Counted from the stretch's first letter, positions 24,336-38,745 are shown. The stretch is DNA of 64,000 nt from Trogon surrucura (GCA_020746105.1 CM036619.1:55412635-55476634); one strand, 5' to 3'. Made by a program: numbers and translations. The notes: generated from the sequence alone by a model not told the origin.

Positions 24336-27300
24336 TTTTCCAGTTACTAAACCTTTTCTTCACATCATGAATTGATCAAAACCAGGAAGACAACCGGCCC
24401 ACTGTCAGAAGTGAGGAGGAACTGTACAGCACAGACTCAGCTGGTGGAGAAAACGGCACCTAACAAGAAGTCTTGTCAGCCGCAACACCACCACCCTAAG
24501 CAACACGCTCCAGGCTCAAGTTTTAAGGACTGCACTTTAGACCTTTGCTCTGGGCTTTTCTGCAATTTGTATAAAGTCTAAGGGATATTTTGCTTGCCAC
24601 TCAGTCATCTTTGCACAAACACTTTACCATACTTTCATATGGTGTTGCTCTTGTGCACTGGAACAATGAAACAGACAAAGTGTTTCCAGATTACTGCTTC
24701 CAGACCAGGAATCTTTTATATTTTCTAAAAGGAGTAAAGTTTTACTTTGGCTTGCAAGCTACTGCTAAAATTCAAAGAATACTGCATGTGACAGAAAGAA
24801 GTTAAGCAGAGCTTCTCAGAATGATGCTATCAGTTTCCACTCTTCCCTCCTGAGCTAAAAAGCTTTTATTTCTTGCATGGTTATGGCATACAGAGATGCT
24901 CCATTTCCACTCAGAAGCAACTCTGAAAGACAAATATGATTTTGGAATAAAAGAGTGCTGTCTTTAGAGACTAAACACAATTGGCTGAAATCCTTGGTAT
25001 GGCATATTGGCAATGCCACAAGAACTGCTACTCTTGCAATAATGAAGCATTAAATCTACATTTTTCTTCTGTTACAAAGAATTCTGAAATAAAATAATCT
25101 GGCCATATTTGTGAAAAATACATACCTTTTTCACTAGTAAAACTATATCAATAATTTTACTTCAATCTACAACATACATCCAAAAAGATTGTAATACTTA
25201 TATTTTACTTTTCTTAGCTGTCCATCTCAACAAGGTAACATTAAGTATTCTTTTAACTTGTCTTTGTCTGTCCGGTAATTGCATTATGCTAGAAAGCCTT
25301 GAGAAAATTTTTTGTGCTATTTAAACCCTGACCTCAGCTATTGAAAATATGGCTAAATCCTAGCCTTCTGCACCACAGTATGAATAACAAATAGTGTGTT
25401 TTCAATTGTGCTATACTCAGAATTTAACAGGAGGGAGACTGAGCTGTATTTTTTTGAATCCTGATTTCACTGAAGTTAAATCCAGACTAGGTCATATGCT
25501 TTGTTCTCATTATAACTAAATCTGATGCAGATGAGGATGCTGAAGACATCCTATTGACCACTTCGGTGAGCGTCTTCTGCCAGTGACATGCTTTCTGCAC
25601 AGTCTTCTCTCACCTCGTGCAGTATGGCTGCAGTATCGCTCCAGACCTAAAAGCTGAAGGCAAAGCAGAAATGCTGTCCTCCATTTTCCCACTGGAAAAG
25701 AAACCTCAATGATGGAAGAAAGCAACCTCTTTTACATTACTCTCCAATGATGTAAAAAATGAAAATAAGAAAGTCTTCTGTACTCATTACTTTTCACATA
25801 GGGGTCTATCAGCCAGTCTTCAAAAGCTATCCATTACTTCCCAGATCATTCATTACCTTCACTCACATTACACAGTAGCCCTTCCATTTGTTTCCAGGGT
25901 CATTTGTTACACTGAGATAATTTGCCCACAATAACCTTCAGTCAGTGGACTTGTGCCAAAGAAATAGCAAAGCTCTAAAGAAAAAGTGCCAATGACAAGC
26001 ACTAGCTAGCCAAGCTTCTTTCTAAAACCCCAAGCTCAAGTCACAGTATCATTCACTCTGGACTCAGCCCTTTTGTCTGCTCATTATCAAGCATCTCACC
26101 GATTTCTACTAAATTTGCTGACTGATAATGAGATGAATAATGGTATGGTACCCTTAAGGTCTCATGATGAGTTTTCTGGGTCCCACAGGGATAAGAATAA
26201 TGAACATTTCAATCCAAAACCATATGGTAAAAAGTATTTTTCTCTCTTAGGAAAAGGCAGGTATGATAAAAATGAGCAACAAAAAAAATCATCACTTAAA
26301 TTAGCCATTTACAGATAACTAAGTGAATGTCATCATATTCTGCTATAAGATCCGAGTGACTGTAACAGACATAAAACTCTGGCAGAAGATACCATGTATC
26401 ATTGAACTAATAGTATTTGCATTCTTAAAAACATTGATGCAACTTTGACAGTTTGCTGTCTAAACTCAAGCAAAAATGACTGATTCAAGTGTATTTATCA
26501 TACGTATTTCCACTAGAAAGAAAAGCAAGTGCTACATGCAAAATCCTCACTGCTTCACTGCTAAGCTGTCAGGCTCCATTACTGTGTTGGATAATCGCAG
26601 ATTTGAATGAGTTACAAGAGATCTCCTTAGGAGTGTGGATAGAGTTCAGTAATAGACTTCTCAACTTGCTAATTTAGTTTGGTTGAGTGTATTCTATTTG
26701 TTAAAACACCTTGCAGCCAGCTTTGCGCATTAATACTTCCTACTTCATCTTTCCACCTGTGTTTGCGAATTACTGTTCAGCATTTTGCAAGAGACTATGG
26801 CGGTCCTGAGAAAAACTGGAACAATTTTTAAATCAAACTCAATTAATTCTGACTGTTGGCTAGGTCTTTTCATGGTAAGGTAAACCCTTTAACTGGATTT
26901 TTTTCCAGCTACTCACCTGTCCATTTGCCCCAAAACAGAAATTCATACAATGCCCAATGCCAAAAAATGAATCATATTTCGATGCTAATTTGACCTTAAA
27001 ACAACTAGTTCACCACAGCTTAGCACAGAAGTAGAGCATAGCATTTTCATTACAAATGAGAGCAACTTGCTTGAACATCTAAGGGCTTGGGTTTAGCCAG
27101 ATGCATGACAAACTCACTACACGAAAACTGAAGATGGGAAAAATTGATGGCAAATGAAGACAGAAGATCGTCTGAAGAAAGCCAAGAACTGAACCAAGAA
27201 GGCAGCAACGTTTTCTGGATTGTTCATCAGCGCATACAATGAATGCTCCTAACTTGACTTCAGTGAGCAACAATTCTCAGCAAAGCAAAAGACTGTTTCT

Positions 27301-29463
27301 TTCCCCCCCCAAGTATTTTTGCTAAGCATAATAAAGCAGTAATTCGCAAGAGAACAAAGTAGATGTGACTTAAAAAACATAAAGAGCTGATGTGTGCAGT
27401 AACAATGAGCTCTTTATTGCGTCATTTCTCAGAACAGAGAAATACTTGGAAGTGGTCTAATCTCATTTGCAAGTTAGCATTTTAAAAAATGTTAAGGCAG
27501 TCAGTGGTTCATAACAAGCAGGCAATGTCGAAGTTTGCTCACGAGCAACAGATTCTTCATTTTCTGAAAATATTTACAGAGGACACAGTAATAGTGGTTC
27601 AGAACAGTTTGATGTACTTCAGGAAAACACAAAGGGCTAAGGACAAAATGTAATAAAACGTCAAGAGCATCAGAAGGTATAAAATATGTAATAGTATTAC
27701 ATTGCGGAAGTTGAGGTCACATTCTTCACAACATTCTCAGACAGTTTTCAATAGCACAGATTTTAAGTTGTTCCATCTTAATTAAGCTTTGGATTAAATG
27801 AGTTTACTAAATAAAACCCCTGGAACTACTGAGAACTACCAAGCTTGGGTTCAGATTCCTTGCCTGCTCAACAGATTTACCCTCATTATATTTTACCAGC
27901 GAATGTCCCTAACTTAACCTTTTCTATCCAGTTTCATTGGAATCCTATCCTGTAATCACAATGAAAATCCTGGCTAATTTCATTAAAATAAATTGGTTGA
28001 AATCACTAGCTTCTAACTGCAGGAATTAAGGCATTAATTCCCTGTTCTTACGAGTCAGCAAGAAATCTCTGGAGTAACACTCAACCTGCCATATAGTTCA
28101 TTTTGTGGAGGCATTGCCTAAAAATATGCATTAGCTGCAGCAACAACCCATTTGAAAAGCCAAAAGCTTCACTACAACTTGCTTAGGTAGCAAGCCACTA
28201 GTTAGAAACCATTTTGAAAACTAATTATTCATTTTTCTCTAGCCCTACAGCGAGGAGAAATTCTTCTAGCACAACACATTTTACAGGAGCTAGCTAAGGG
28301 GCATGGTTTTATCAGTAGAACCTCTGCAAACTTTAATCTGCCATGTTTAGATTAAACTACAAAACAAAGCCTCACTACCATGACTGCCATCTCCTAAAAC
28401 CTGTTCTTTACTTCTCTGGTAAAGCAAAGCTGACTGTGTCAACCATACTAGCTGAAGAACATCACATTTAATTCAATCAATTTTCAAAACAAGAACACAG
28501 TTTGGCCGTTCTTGAGAACTTCCAGTGAGGGATATATATTCCTCACCATCCCTGACAAGTCTATTTTGTTGCTTTATCTGTTCAAAAGTAACAAACTTGT
28601 AGTCCTTTCTGCTGACTTTGTTATCTTGATTACAGCTTTGATTACCTGAAAGGCTGTTATCACACACCCTCTTCTCTTTTCCAGACTAGGTAAACAACCC
28701 TTTCAATCTTTCCACAGTCAATTTTCTAAACCTCTTATCCTTCAGACTTCTTGGCAGTTTGCATCTCTCCGAAGTGCAGCTCCTCAGACCTCATCAGCAC
28801 CAGCTGGAGTACAGAAATTTCTTAAATTCTTGACAGTTTTGTTAACATATCTGAGAGTAAGTTTTGCTTTCTTTTCAAGGCACTACAGCGTGGTTCGCAC
28901 TGCACACTAAGTTAAATAAAAGATCCTTTTCTGTTGTACTGCAGCCTGGTCAGTCATGAAAGAGAAGTATACTCCACATCAGGCCCTGGGATGAGCTCAG
29001 GTTATCCGTAAAATATCACTTTGCAGCCATTTGCCAAATGCTCATAAATGCTTGCTTTCAGAATAATCTGCTGATTATTTTACAGTTCTGATTCTGTCAA
29101 GCTTTTGCAAATCATGCTTAAATAATCTCGTTGGAACTTCAGGAAAAAAACCAATCCACTACAGCAGTTAATGTGACCAAAACCATTTTGCTTGAACCCT
29201 GCAAGCTGTTAGTGTACAAGCAAGATATAGAACACCAAACCTTGTCCCTTTCTCTGGCCAAATGGCAAAAGCCAAATATTTTCTGCTATTGCTTACATGC
29301 ATTCAGCACTACTAAAGAGAGCCTTACAGGAGACAGGGTACTGTCTCCAGTATACCCTGTCTCCAGCAACAGGCATTTACCTGCTGCGATCTGCCTTGGC
29401 CTAGATGATGTGTTAATTAGTTTGCAGCACTCAGAAATGTATTGGGGGAAAAAAAAAAAAAAG

Positions 29464-29521
29464 TGTAACAATGCAAATTAATAAAGTTAAAGTTGTAACA
29501 GTGCAAATTAATAGAGCTTTG
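29464..29521. repeat. 30-base tandem duplication with octamer-like sites
   Basis: TGTAACAATGCAAATTAATA repeats 30 bases later as TGTAACAGTGCAAATTAATA. The first copy has a perfect octamer ATGCAAAT (29471-29478); the second has GTGCAAAT (29501-29508). Both are followed by TAAT. Confidence 0.75.
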
Positions 29522-32345
29522 TCAAATTCAACTGCAGGCACAAACAGCAGGAATTTGCTTGCTCAGGAACATCAGTGACACTATTCTCCCCACACTAGTT
29601 CCTTATATATGTTTTGTGAAGGAGCAAGAATCTGGAATAATTTGCATGTCTTCCTAAAAATTGTCATACACCAGCAGAGAGTCAGAATGTAGCAAAGAAT
29701 GTGAACAAGGCAAAACGTTGGGTTTTTTGTTTTCCCCCCCAAAGAAAGGGAAAAAACCCTGAACACTGATTAAAAAAAAAAATTTCAAAATGTAAGAAGC
29801 ATGCTGAATGGCAATGGAAAACTAAGGTAAGGGAAGAGTGAGGAAAGCATTACATCCTAATTAAGCCTTAATTGCAAGATACTAAATATCTCAATATACA
29901 GTATTAGAAGGATACTGTCTAAAAATTAGGGCATTATCAAACTCATTGAAAAATGTCTATAATAAAGAAAACTCAGACTTCTAGATTAGACATTTACAAA
30001 AAATGAATGCCAAGCAGTATTAATACATATACACAAGAGACTGAAGCTTGACAATGGTAGTTACACAGTAACAAAGGTCTTCTTATACAAAGTATTGAGG
30101 TTTTTAACACCAGGGATGGGTTAAATTGTAATTTAGTTTGAATACTACCAGAGAAGCAATATCCTTTAGATTAAGAAGCTAAGTGTTAATAAGTTAGCTA
30201 ATGCAAACTTTATGAAGTTCCACCTTCTAAATCCCCCTCAGGCTCAGAGCTTGCAAACATAGATGTAGATCATATAACGACTATGTCACAACACATGCAC
30301 TCAAATTGGGAGAAGATAAGCGTGTGGGTCAGTATGCAAATGCTTAACACTGAAGGAGTTCGAGCAGCTGATTCAGTCCCATCCAGACATTCCTACAAAC
30401 GAGCTACCTTGTTTCCCAAAGGAGTGCACATCACTCTTGACAGCCTTCCGCTGAATTGAGAGAACAGAAAATATTGGTAAATACAACAGGTTTAACACCT
30501 TACATCACAGCCCTGAGTACGATTTCTGGTACTACAGCTTGGTCCTTCACAAATTTCAGAAATGTAAGGTAAAGCAAAAAGTCCAAGTTCTTTGTGATTT
30601 AAAAAAAAAAAAATCAAAAGTTTTACAACAGCAAGTTCTGATACCTTCAACACTGGTAGTAACTTGCTGCTTTCTACCAATCAGAACATACTAAGAGGTG
30701 GGGAGAAAACTAGCTTTCACACTATTTTTCAGTAGATGGTACAACTTGATATAAAAGGTGGGTAATTTGCGAGTACTCTATAGATCACACATTTTCAAAG
30801 TATAATCAATATTTCTTAAGTCATGCCTTGCAAGTAGTGATTTTTGTGGGGTGTTGGCCTGCTCAAGAATCTGCCTAGAAATTGTCACAGTATTTTCACC
30901 ACAGAAAAAGAGCCAAAAGTTGACAGATGGGCAGGATGCCAAGGAACAACAAACCTGCCAGACCATGAAATTAGTTCTTTCTTGTTCACCCAAAGCTTTT
31001 TCCATATGTTGAGGAGTCTACATCATTGGGTTTGTTATGGGGGTTGTTCTTTCTTCTGGTATTACACTAGCTTTTTTTTCCCCCGGGGAAGTGACATTAA
31101 GCTTGGGAAATATTTTCACTCAAACCTCAACACAAATACTTCAGTGTCTTGTCAGTTTTGCTTGTATGCAGCCTAAGACACAGTATGAGCTTAGATCAGT
31201 ATGACAGTAGTGCTGGCAGTGTGACTGTCATGCCAAAGACTAGGACCTCAGCCATTTGTCACTTATGATGTGTCCCAGTACCAACAAGACAGAACATTTT
31301 TGTTCTTACTGATGTTGGATCTAAAGTAGTGTCTCCCCTCCCCCCAACCTTTTACTGTGACTACCTCCACAGGTAACTGCTCACGCTGCACTGCTTTCCT
31401 ATCACCAGTTTTCAACTTGAGGCAAGTATTCCTTCTAAATGAAAATCCTGTCTGGGTTTAATCCTAATTAAATTTCCATGCATAGATGTGTACCTTCAGG
31501 CTTTAAACTGAATCATTTATTATAACAACAGGAAGTTACGACCCAAGTATCTATTAGCTCCCTCCTGATTCTAAACTTATACTTACCACTTGCAAAGTCT
31601 AAGAGCCCTGAGCTTGACAAGGTTTAGTGGTGCTACTCACTTCTGCACTGTGACTCAGTATCACAACCAAACAAAATGTTACTACCTTACCTGTGTAAAC
31701 ATAAAGGACCCCCTGAGGTAGCTGACATCTCCTTGTGATCATAAATGAAGTCTAACAGCAAACAGCTGTACTACAAAGGAACTCTGAAATTGACTTTATG
31801 CTTAGTCCATTTTAGCTTGTTAACAGAAAAAAAAAGTAATCAACATTTCACTTTCCTAATTTTTTTTTCCACTTTTCCAATATGAATGCACTATCTTAAT
31901 ATTACAAATTGCAGCCACCTTGGGTGAAATGTTAAATAGAAATTTAACAAGTGGAATGTTTCAGTTAATTTTTTCAAGTTCAAGACTTTTAGGCACCTCA
32001 GAACTGCCAGCTCTCCTGTTTTACAACAACATGTTTTTTTTCAGAGACAGAAGAAAAATAGCTTCATTCTAGCAGGCACAAAGCCATTCCAGGGCACATA
32101 CAGCCCTGTATCACTGCCAGATCTTCCTGGGCAGAAGGGAAGCATTTCCTCCAGCTTGAAAGGAGCTGAAAAGATTTCCAACTGTGTAACGCTGAAGACA
32201 TGCAAAACCTGATCATTCCCTTATCTCTACTGACAAAATTTTGCTATCTCTGATCTAAATCGTTAATTGGGAAACAACCTCTGTAGGGCTGGGGTTTTTT
32301 TTCAGTTATAACCAACTGTTCAACATACTACAAAGGTGGCTTTCC

Positions 32346-32361
32346 ACTCTTTGCAAAGAGT
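32346..32361. repeat. 16-base perfect palindrome
   Basis: ACTCTTTG followed directly by CAAAGAGT, in LAMA1 intron 1. Confidence 0.9.
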
Positions 32362-35300
32362 AAAACATACTTGCTACTTTTTTCTAGGCATTTTACTCTA
32401 GACAAATTAGAATTGCCAATTACCATGCTTTTCTTACTTGTATTTGCTGTCTCCAAGCACACAGGTTAAGAAATATACAAGGCACATACTGGAACTATTT
32501 TAAAAATATTAATAGCGAGTCATCTGTTGCACATTTTCTACATTTCCAACACCACTTTCAAATCCTCATTTTATTATTTCACAATAAATGCCTTCATGAA
32601 AATCAAGGGCATTTGTATCAGAGGATAAATTCTTGAAAGTTTAATTTTAAGACACGAAAATAAAGAGAGAAATAATAAAAACAATATTACAAACTTTTTT
32701 ACAAGTTCTCTTCTGTATTGCCATCAATGCTCAATAAGTCAGCCAGCCACACAGAATTTTAATCAAGTGTCCTAAAAGTATTTTGCCGTTGGCCTGAAAA
32801 CAAGAATGATGCATTTCAGCCCAAAGGACAACTTTTAAAGATAATTTTAACAGTCTTTAGACCAGGACTGAGATTTAGAGTAATTTAATTTAAAATTCAG
32901 CAATGTTAGTGACAGTAAAAAAAAAAAAAAACCGCAAAATCTGCAAGGCACATTTTGGATCCTACACTGAAACACCCCAAATGTTTTTGCTGATTACCAT
33001 GGAACATGCAGCAATAACATACAGTAGAGCTGAAGAGTGGGCAGCTTGCTTCTCATTGTCCATAATAACAGGAAAGATGCTCAAGTTTTAGATGATTTTA
33101 TCATCTGTCAGTACTATGTGGTACACAGGATTTTTCTTCTGCACCAAGAAGCTTCTTATCTTCTTTTCCTACTACTACAGCAGGATTTTCAGCCTACCAG
33201 AGATACCCAAACCTGGATTTGTCCATTACCAGTATCAGCTGTGGCAGCACAGCAGTAGCAGATCTTTACAACAAGCACACACAGCGAAAAGTTTCTGAGC
33301 AAGGTGACGTATCACTGGAACCAAAAATCAGCGTGGCAGCCTCTAACCCACACCAAGATACACACTGAATACAGTTGTCCTCTAATAATCATGACTTGCA
33401 CCTACTGCTTCGTAAGCTGCCTTCGGATTATATACTGTTACTTACTAGTCTCCTTTAGCTATCACACAGTTCATTTAAGTTCGCTGCCCAGCTACATACA
33501 TCTTTTTCTCATTGCTTGTAACGAGCAGCCTCCTCCACCTCACAGAAAACCTGCGCTGTACTTTGTAGAATCATTTCTTGAGTTAGAAATGCCCCCATTA
33601 CAACATTATCAAGTATGCAATAAACTAAGCTGTCCCTTGTGTGACCACTCTAAAGAGTGCTCATCCACTTTACTCCAGTATTTGCATCTGCTGCATGCCT
33701 TTAGCAATGATAAACTTGCTCAGAAGGACATTGTCAGACACGTTGTAAACCTACTCCAAGAAAGATAAATTGGGATAGGGCTTAGAAGGACTTATTTCTC
33801 TAAGTTTTAGCTTAAAATTCATGTTTACTTCTAAAGTTCATTTCAGTAACAAGCTCACATTTTTGCATTAGCAAAAAAAAAAAAATTTCTAAAATTCTGA
33901 TCAACTTCCAGTGAGATTTATTAGTAATATCCAAAAATAACTCTGAAAATTAGCCAATTGTATTTACATGTCATGGAATTGTAGATACATGGCAGATTTG
34001 CCTTCTATTTGTAAAAGCATTTCTTAATCACATAAACAAGATATATTACCCCATAAAAACAAATTGGGCTACTCAGGCAATCAAAAAAGAACCTTACTAA
34101 ACCAGCACTTGAGCTAGCAACTACTGAAGGAATAAACGAGCAACTGTCTGTAGATAAATGTAAATTCACAGTAATTCTCCTGAAGTCAGAGTTTATTTGT
34201 TCCTTCATTTTCCCACCAAAATTTTTATGTCTTCAGCATATTTTAAAGGGTGTTTTCTAGAAGTCATTGAGTGCACATTTTAGAGACTCCGCAGGCTAAT
34301 GCAAATAAAAGGAATCCTAGAAATTTCAACAGCACATATTTCACAACCCTAATTTAAACCAGGGTTTCCAAAGCTCCTGACAATTCAAAGAACCTTCACT
34401 TCAAATTTCTGTTATCTAGATCTTCTCAGCCAATAAAATAGAAACAACCTAATCATCAGAGGCATTAGCACACAGTTGCAAGTCTTTTTTGCCCTCCTCT
34501 CTTACAACAGTGTAAGACAGGCACAAAAGGCAGCACTGTGAAGGCAAATAACATACGTGAATGGTGTGGCACGAAGAATAACAAAACATACATTAGCTAT
34601 TCATGGATTAGGAGAAATGTTTGAAAGGGAAAACGACAGGAAAGACCAGTGGATTCCTGGCAAGTCAGCAAAGACCAGCTGGCTCCATCCAGCCTGGCAG
34701 CAGCTCTGCCATGCAGAGGGAGTGTTGGAGGAGCACCAGGAGCAACCAGGCTGCCACCCTCCTGGGCACCCAGCTCACCCACCGCCTGGTGCCCTGGTTG
34801 CAAAGCTCATTCTGCCAGTACCCATGTAAGAACATGAGGGACAACTGAGACCCCTGATCCAGCCATCCTTGGGAGGTATTTGGCCAGAATCAAACTGCAC
34901 TTAAAGTGCCAGTTGCTACTGGCTTTCTTCCGCTCCTTCCCACACAAACCCTTACTTACATACTACCTTGGTCAGATAAGCTCTGTGACAGAAAGCAAAA
35001 TGGCAGCTGTTCTTCCAGGAAACTGAATTTTACTAATCTCAGTGAGCGTCAGTGCTAGCTCTGATTTGCATTTATGCCCAGTGGTTGAATTACAAGGCTT
35101 GTTATATTCAGCATAAATTGTGCAACTGATTTATAAAGAGCTAGCTAACAAAAACAACTTTTCTACAAGAAAAAAAAAAAAGAAAACCAACCCAATAATC
35201 AAATCAAGACTACAGAATTACCTACACAGGTTCTGCACTGTCCACTCAGCCTTTCAGCAAATAAAAGCTTATACAAAAATGCAATAAGGGAGGTAGTGGA

Positions 35301-35861
35301 CATGGGCCTATCTTCAAGGTCATTTCAGAGCAAAACAACAGTAAAAAGTGCAGACAGAGCTAAGGGAAAAACAGTTTCCACTTCAGGAAGACCAGTTCTT
35401 CAACAGCTTTTTAACCTTTGTACCCATGTGGGGATCAAGAGCGGGGGGCTAGATCTCAAAGCACAATAAATGAGCTCACAGAAAGGAATTACACCATGCT
35501 TGCAAAACAGCTTTCAAATCTGGAACTTTAACCCAAAACAATTGGTTAGGGAGTATGTCTGATGAAGTCATTACTGTATTAAGTGACAGTTTAAAAAAAA
35601 TAAATCAAAAGCTAACAAGTTAAAGATGGTAAAACAGAAGGAATGCTAAAGGATGAAATCTACTCTGCCTACACAAAGCAGCAGTGGGTTCTTCATGGCC
35701 TTGCCTGGTAGGAAAAGCTCAGAAAATACAAACCAACTCAGTCCATCATCAACCCACATTAGCTGCTGCTTTACACAGCCTGCAAAGTTGGAGCACTTCT
35801 GGAAAGGGCAGTGGATAAGATTGCTGGCCATGAATGCCACCTCCCTTTCAACAGCCCTGCA

Positions 35862-35881
35862 GCTCTCATGGCCATGAGAGC
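35862..35881. repeat. 20-base perfect palindrome
   Basis: The half-site GCTCTCATGG is followed at once by its reverse complement, with no spacer. Located in LAMA1 intron 1. Confidence 0.9.
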
Positions 35882-36506
35882 CATAACGACTTTTCAATTT
35901 TGGGTGTTTCTGGGTTTTGGGGTTTTTTTTTTGTATAAAGAAAACATTCTCTAAGTCTGTTTTGCTCTGCCACAAGCACAAGGGAAAAGTTCCTGTGAAC
36001 CATAACCGCTGTTTTACATCAGGAGGGAAAGTCTAAATTATGTGCATCTACATATCTTTGTAATAAGGATATTGAAGGCTTATACTTTGACAGTATTTTT
36101 ATCGTCTTACACTTCTGTACTTGCTAAGTTGTACTGTTATTTTTACCTACTGTAACTATGACAGAAATTTCTAGTTTTCCTGTAAAATTGTGATGTATAC
36201 AGCTTTAATATCAAAAAAAATGCATAAAATAATTATGTCTCGGGGCAAAACCAGTTTCTTTTCCCTCCTCTAAAAAAAAAAAGGCAACCAACCAAATACA
36301 AACACAGAATAATCGATAAATCATTAAAGTCCTTAAATAGCAAAAGTAACTAAAGAATTAACACAGATACACCTAAATTTTTCCTTGCTCTGACCCACAA
36401 GCAAATGAAACGTTCACTTCAAACCTCAGTCAGAGAGCCATACCTATATCCTAGTGCCCAGAGGCACTTTACACAGCCCCAGAGACTATCACTTAAATAC
36501 CTAAAA

Positions 36507-36523
36507 ATATATATATATATATA
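36507..36523. repeat. (AT)n microsatellite
   Basis: A 17-base run of AT units in intron 1. Confidence 0.9.
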
Positions 36524-37379
36524 ACTGGGAAGTTTGATTGATGTGCGCCTAAGGTTTATGCCAGCTAACAAATCACAAGTCCTGAAAGCTGACCTAACCA
36601 ATTTCATTTTGCAAAATTTCTGCAACACACTATTCCTCTGTTTGGTCAGGAACGAATGCCTGGAGGACAGAAAAAAAATAGATGTGGGAGAAAGCAGCAA
36701 ACCCCACCTGAAGATCCTGTGTGAGACTGCTGTAAATACCAACAACTGATTAACACACGCAGATAGTCCTGAATTTCCAGAGATGCATTTTTTAAGCCCT
36801 GAGGGAGTGGAGAAAATATTTATGACAGATTTTTTTTTTTTTATCTTAATCTTCAGTCTACTTAGAATGCTTTCATGGAATTTTTCTGTCACATACCTTT
36901 GTACTCTGAGAAAGGAAGAAATAGTCTGTGGCTTGTTGATGCTGACTTTCTTTCAAGTGAGGGAAAAACAAAGCAATTTTAAATCTGGGACTTACTAATC
37001 AAGGCCAAGCATGACATTTTCCCTACAGCATGTCCAAGATATGCTTTGCAGACCACCACAATATTTCTCATGGTTCTTTCTCTCTCCTATACTCAAGTCA
37101 TATGAGCCCCCTTTCTATTTAATAAAGGTTTAAAATGTATTTGTCTTGCTTAAATATGAATTTATGGAACCTTATCATTTTAGCCCAATGGTATCCATAA
37201 AGTCAGCAATCCTGGAGACATGCAATGTAGCCCCTGTTGGGGGTTACTTCATACACAGGTCATCTAAAATCCACTTTTGTAGAGTGCTACATAAATTCCA
37301 TTGCACTAAGGCACCAGAGCCTCAAAAGCCAAACTGTGTCAAACAAAACAAAAGCCCAGAGCTCCAGAATTATACCTGC

Positions 37380-38745
37380 TCTTCTGCAGTTTTGCTGGGG
37401 TGTGCCGAGTCCTGCAGTCCAACAGAAGCAACTGCTACAGCTCCATTCCCCCAGATCCAGTCACTGGCAAAGCTGAGCACATATTCCCAACAAGCACATA
37501 CAGAGCCACACACACACATAACACAACATATATATGCATATACATATGGCCAACCACATAAATCAACCAAGACAGAAACACACAAATGCAGCTACCAATG
37601 GTCTTATCCTATTCTCTGCTCCAACTGACCAGGATGAAAGACTCCAAGTAGAAAAAAAATCTACATTAATATTCAGATCCTTCAGTAGCTGCACTTGCAC
37701 AGTCAGTCTATGTAGTAACTCATCTCCCCAGATCTCAGGTGTTCCCCATTGCTAACAGCTAGGCATGTGAGCCCCCAAGGCCCACAGCCCCACTCCAGTT
37801 ACTGGTCCACAGGCCTCCTTGCACACGCACCCCACCACATCCACTACGGATCCCTCCAGTCACTGGCCAAGATGCTCAGCCTGCCTCATAGCTGGCCCTG
37901 AATCTTCTCATCACCAGTTGCCCAATGCAGATAGGTTTCTTGGCTGGCCCCGAGAGCCCCTCAGTGTATCCAGTAGTTGTCTTGGATCTGCTCCCTCCAA
38001 TAGCCAACTTGCAGACTCTCTGGTCCCTACAGTGACCATTCCAGAATTATAGCTGATTTGATACCTGGTTCCCCAAGTCTCCCGTCCTGCTAGCTCGCTG
38101 GTCTGGCTTGATGCTTGCTGGCAATTACACGCTGACACAGACTCACACAACACACATGCACTCCAGTCTCCTCAGCCACAGGCACACAAGACCTGCAGGC
38201 CCCTGTGATTCATGGATTCCTCTCCATTCACTGGCACTTATACCTCCATCTACACAGCACGGAGACCTCTTCACCCAGGGGAACAGTTAGTAGCAGCTTA
38301 ATAAAAGACAGGACATGAGACATCATTACAAAACAAGTACAGACAAGGTACGGGGCACAGAAAGACAAGCATAATGACCTGCAACCTGTTTACAGCCAAC
38401 TGGCCTCCTTGAACACCTTATTATCCCTCTCCCCTCTGTCCCCCATACTTGTTCTTCTCTATATGACCTTGATCACCCCCAATCCTCTCCCTGTCTTTGG
38501 CCCTTCCTCTACTCATTCCAAAGCACATGTATGCAACCCCAAGATGTTCTTTCCTTACATCCCATAATGAGTACCATACCTCTGCAGACAGCCACCACCA
38601 ACTAGCCTCTCATAACTCACAGCTATGGCTCTTGTGGAACAGTTCAGGAGAGGCTTGTTTCTCTGAGTTTGTAAGTGGGGTTGCCTCACCTTGTTCCTCT
38701 GGGCTCCTTTGTGTGTGTGGATTTAAGACTTACCACATAATCTAA
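37380..38745. repeat. Old repeat-like block with recurrent CCAGTNACTGG motif
   Basis: A block of higher GC content in AT-rich intron, with a degenerate repeated phrase containing the odd palindrome CCAGTNACTGG at 37457-37467, 37795-37805 and 37856-37866, plus a one-mismatch copy at 38224-38234. It also has CA-rich stretches (37505-37520, 38140-38160) and an AATAAA at about 38300. The make-up resembles a decayed LTR with an internal minisatellite, but I could not find its ends or a target duplication. Confidence 0.35.

Noticed and set aside
33304-33768. A 154-codon plus-strand frame in intron 1 with several Cys and His residues (for example CNKLSCPLCDHSKECSS)
   Set aside because: The cysteine spacing briefly suggests a zinc-binding motif, but there is no further repeat or family match. 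Probably chance.
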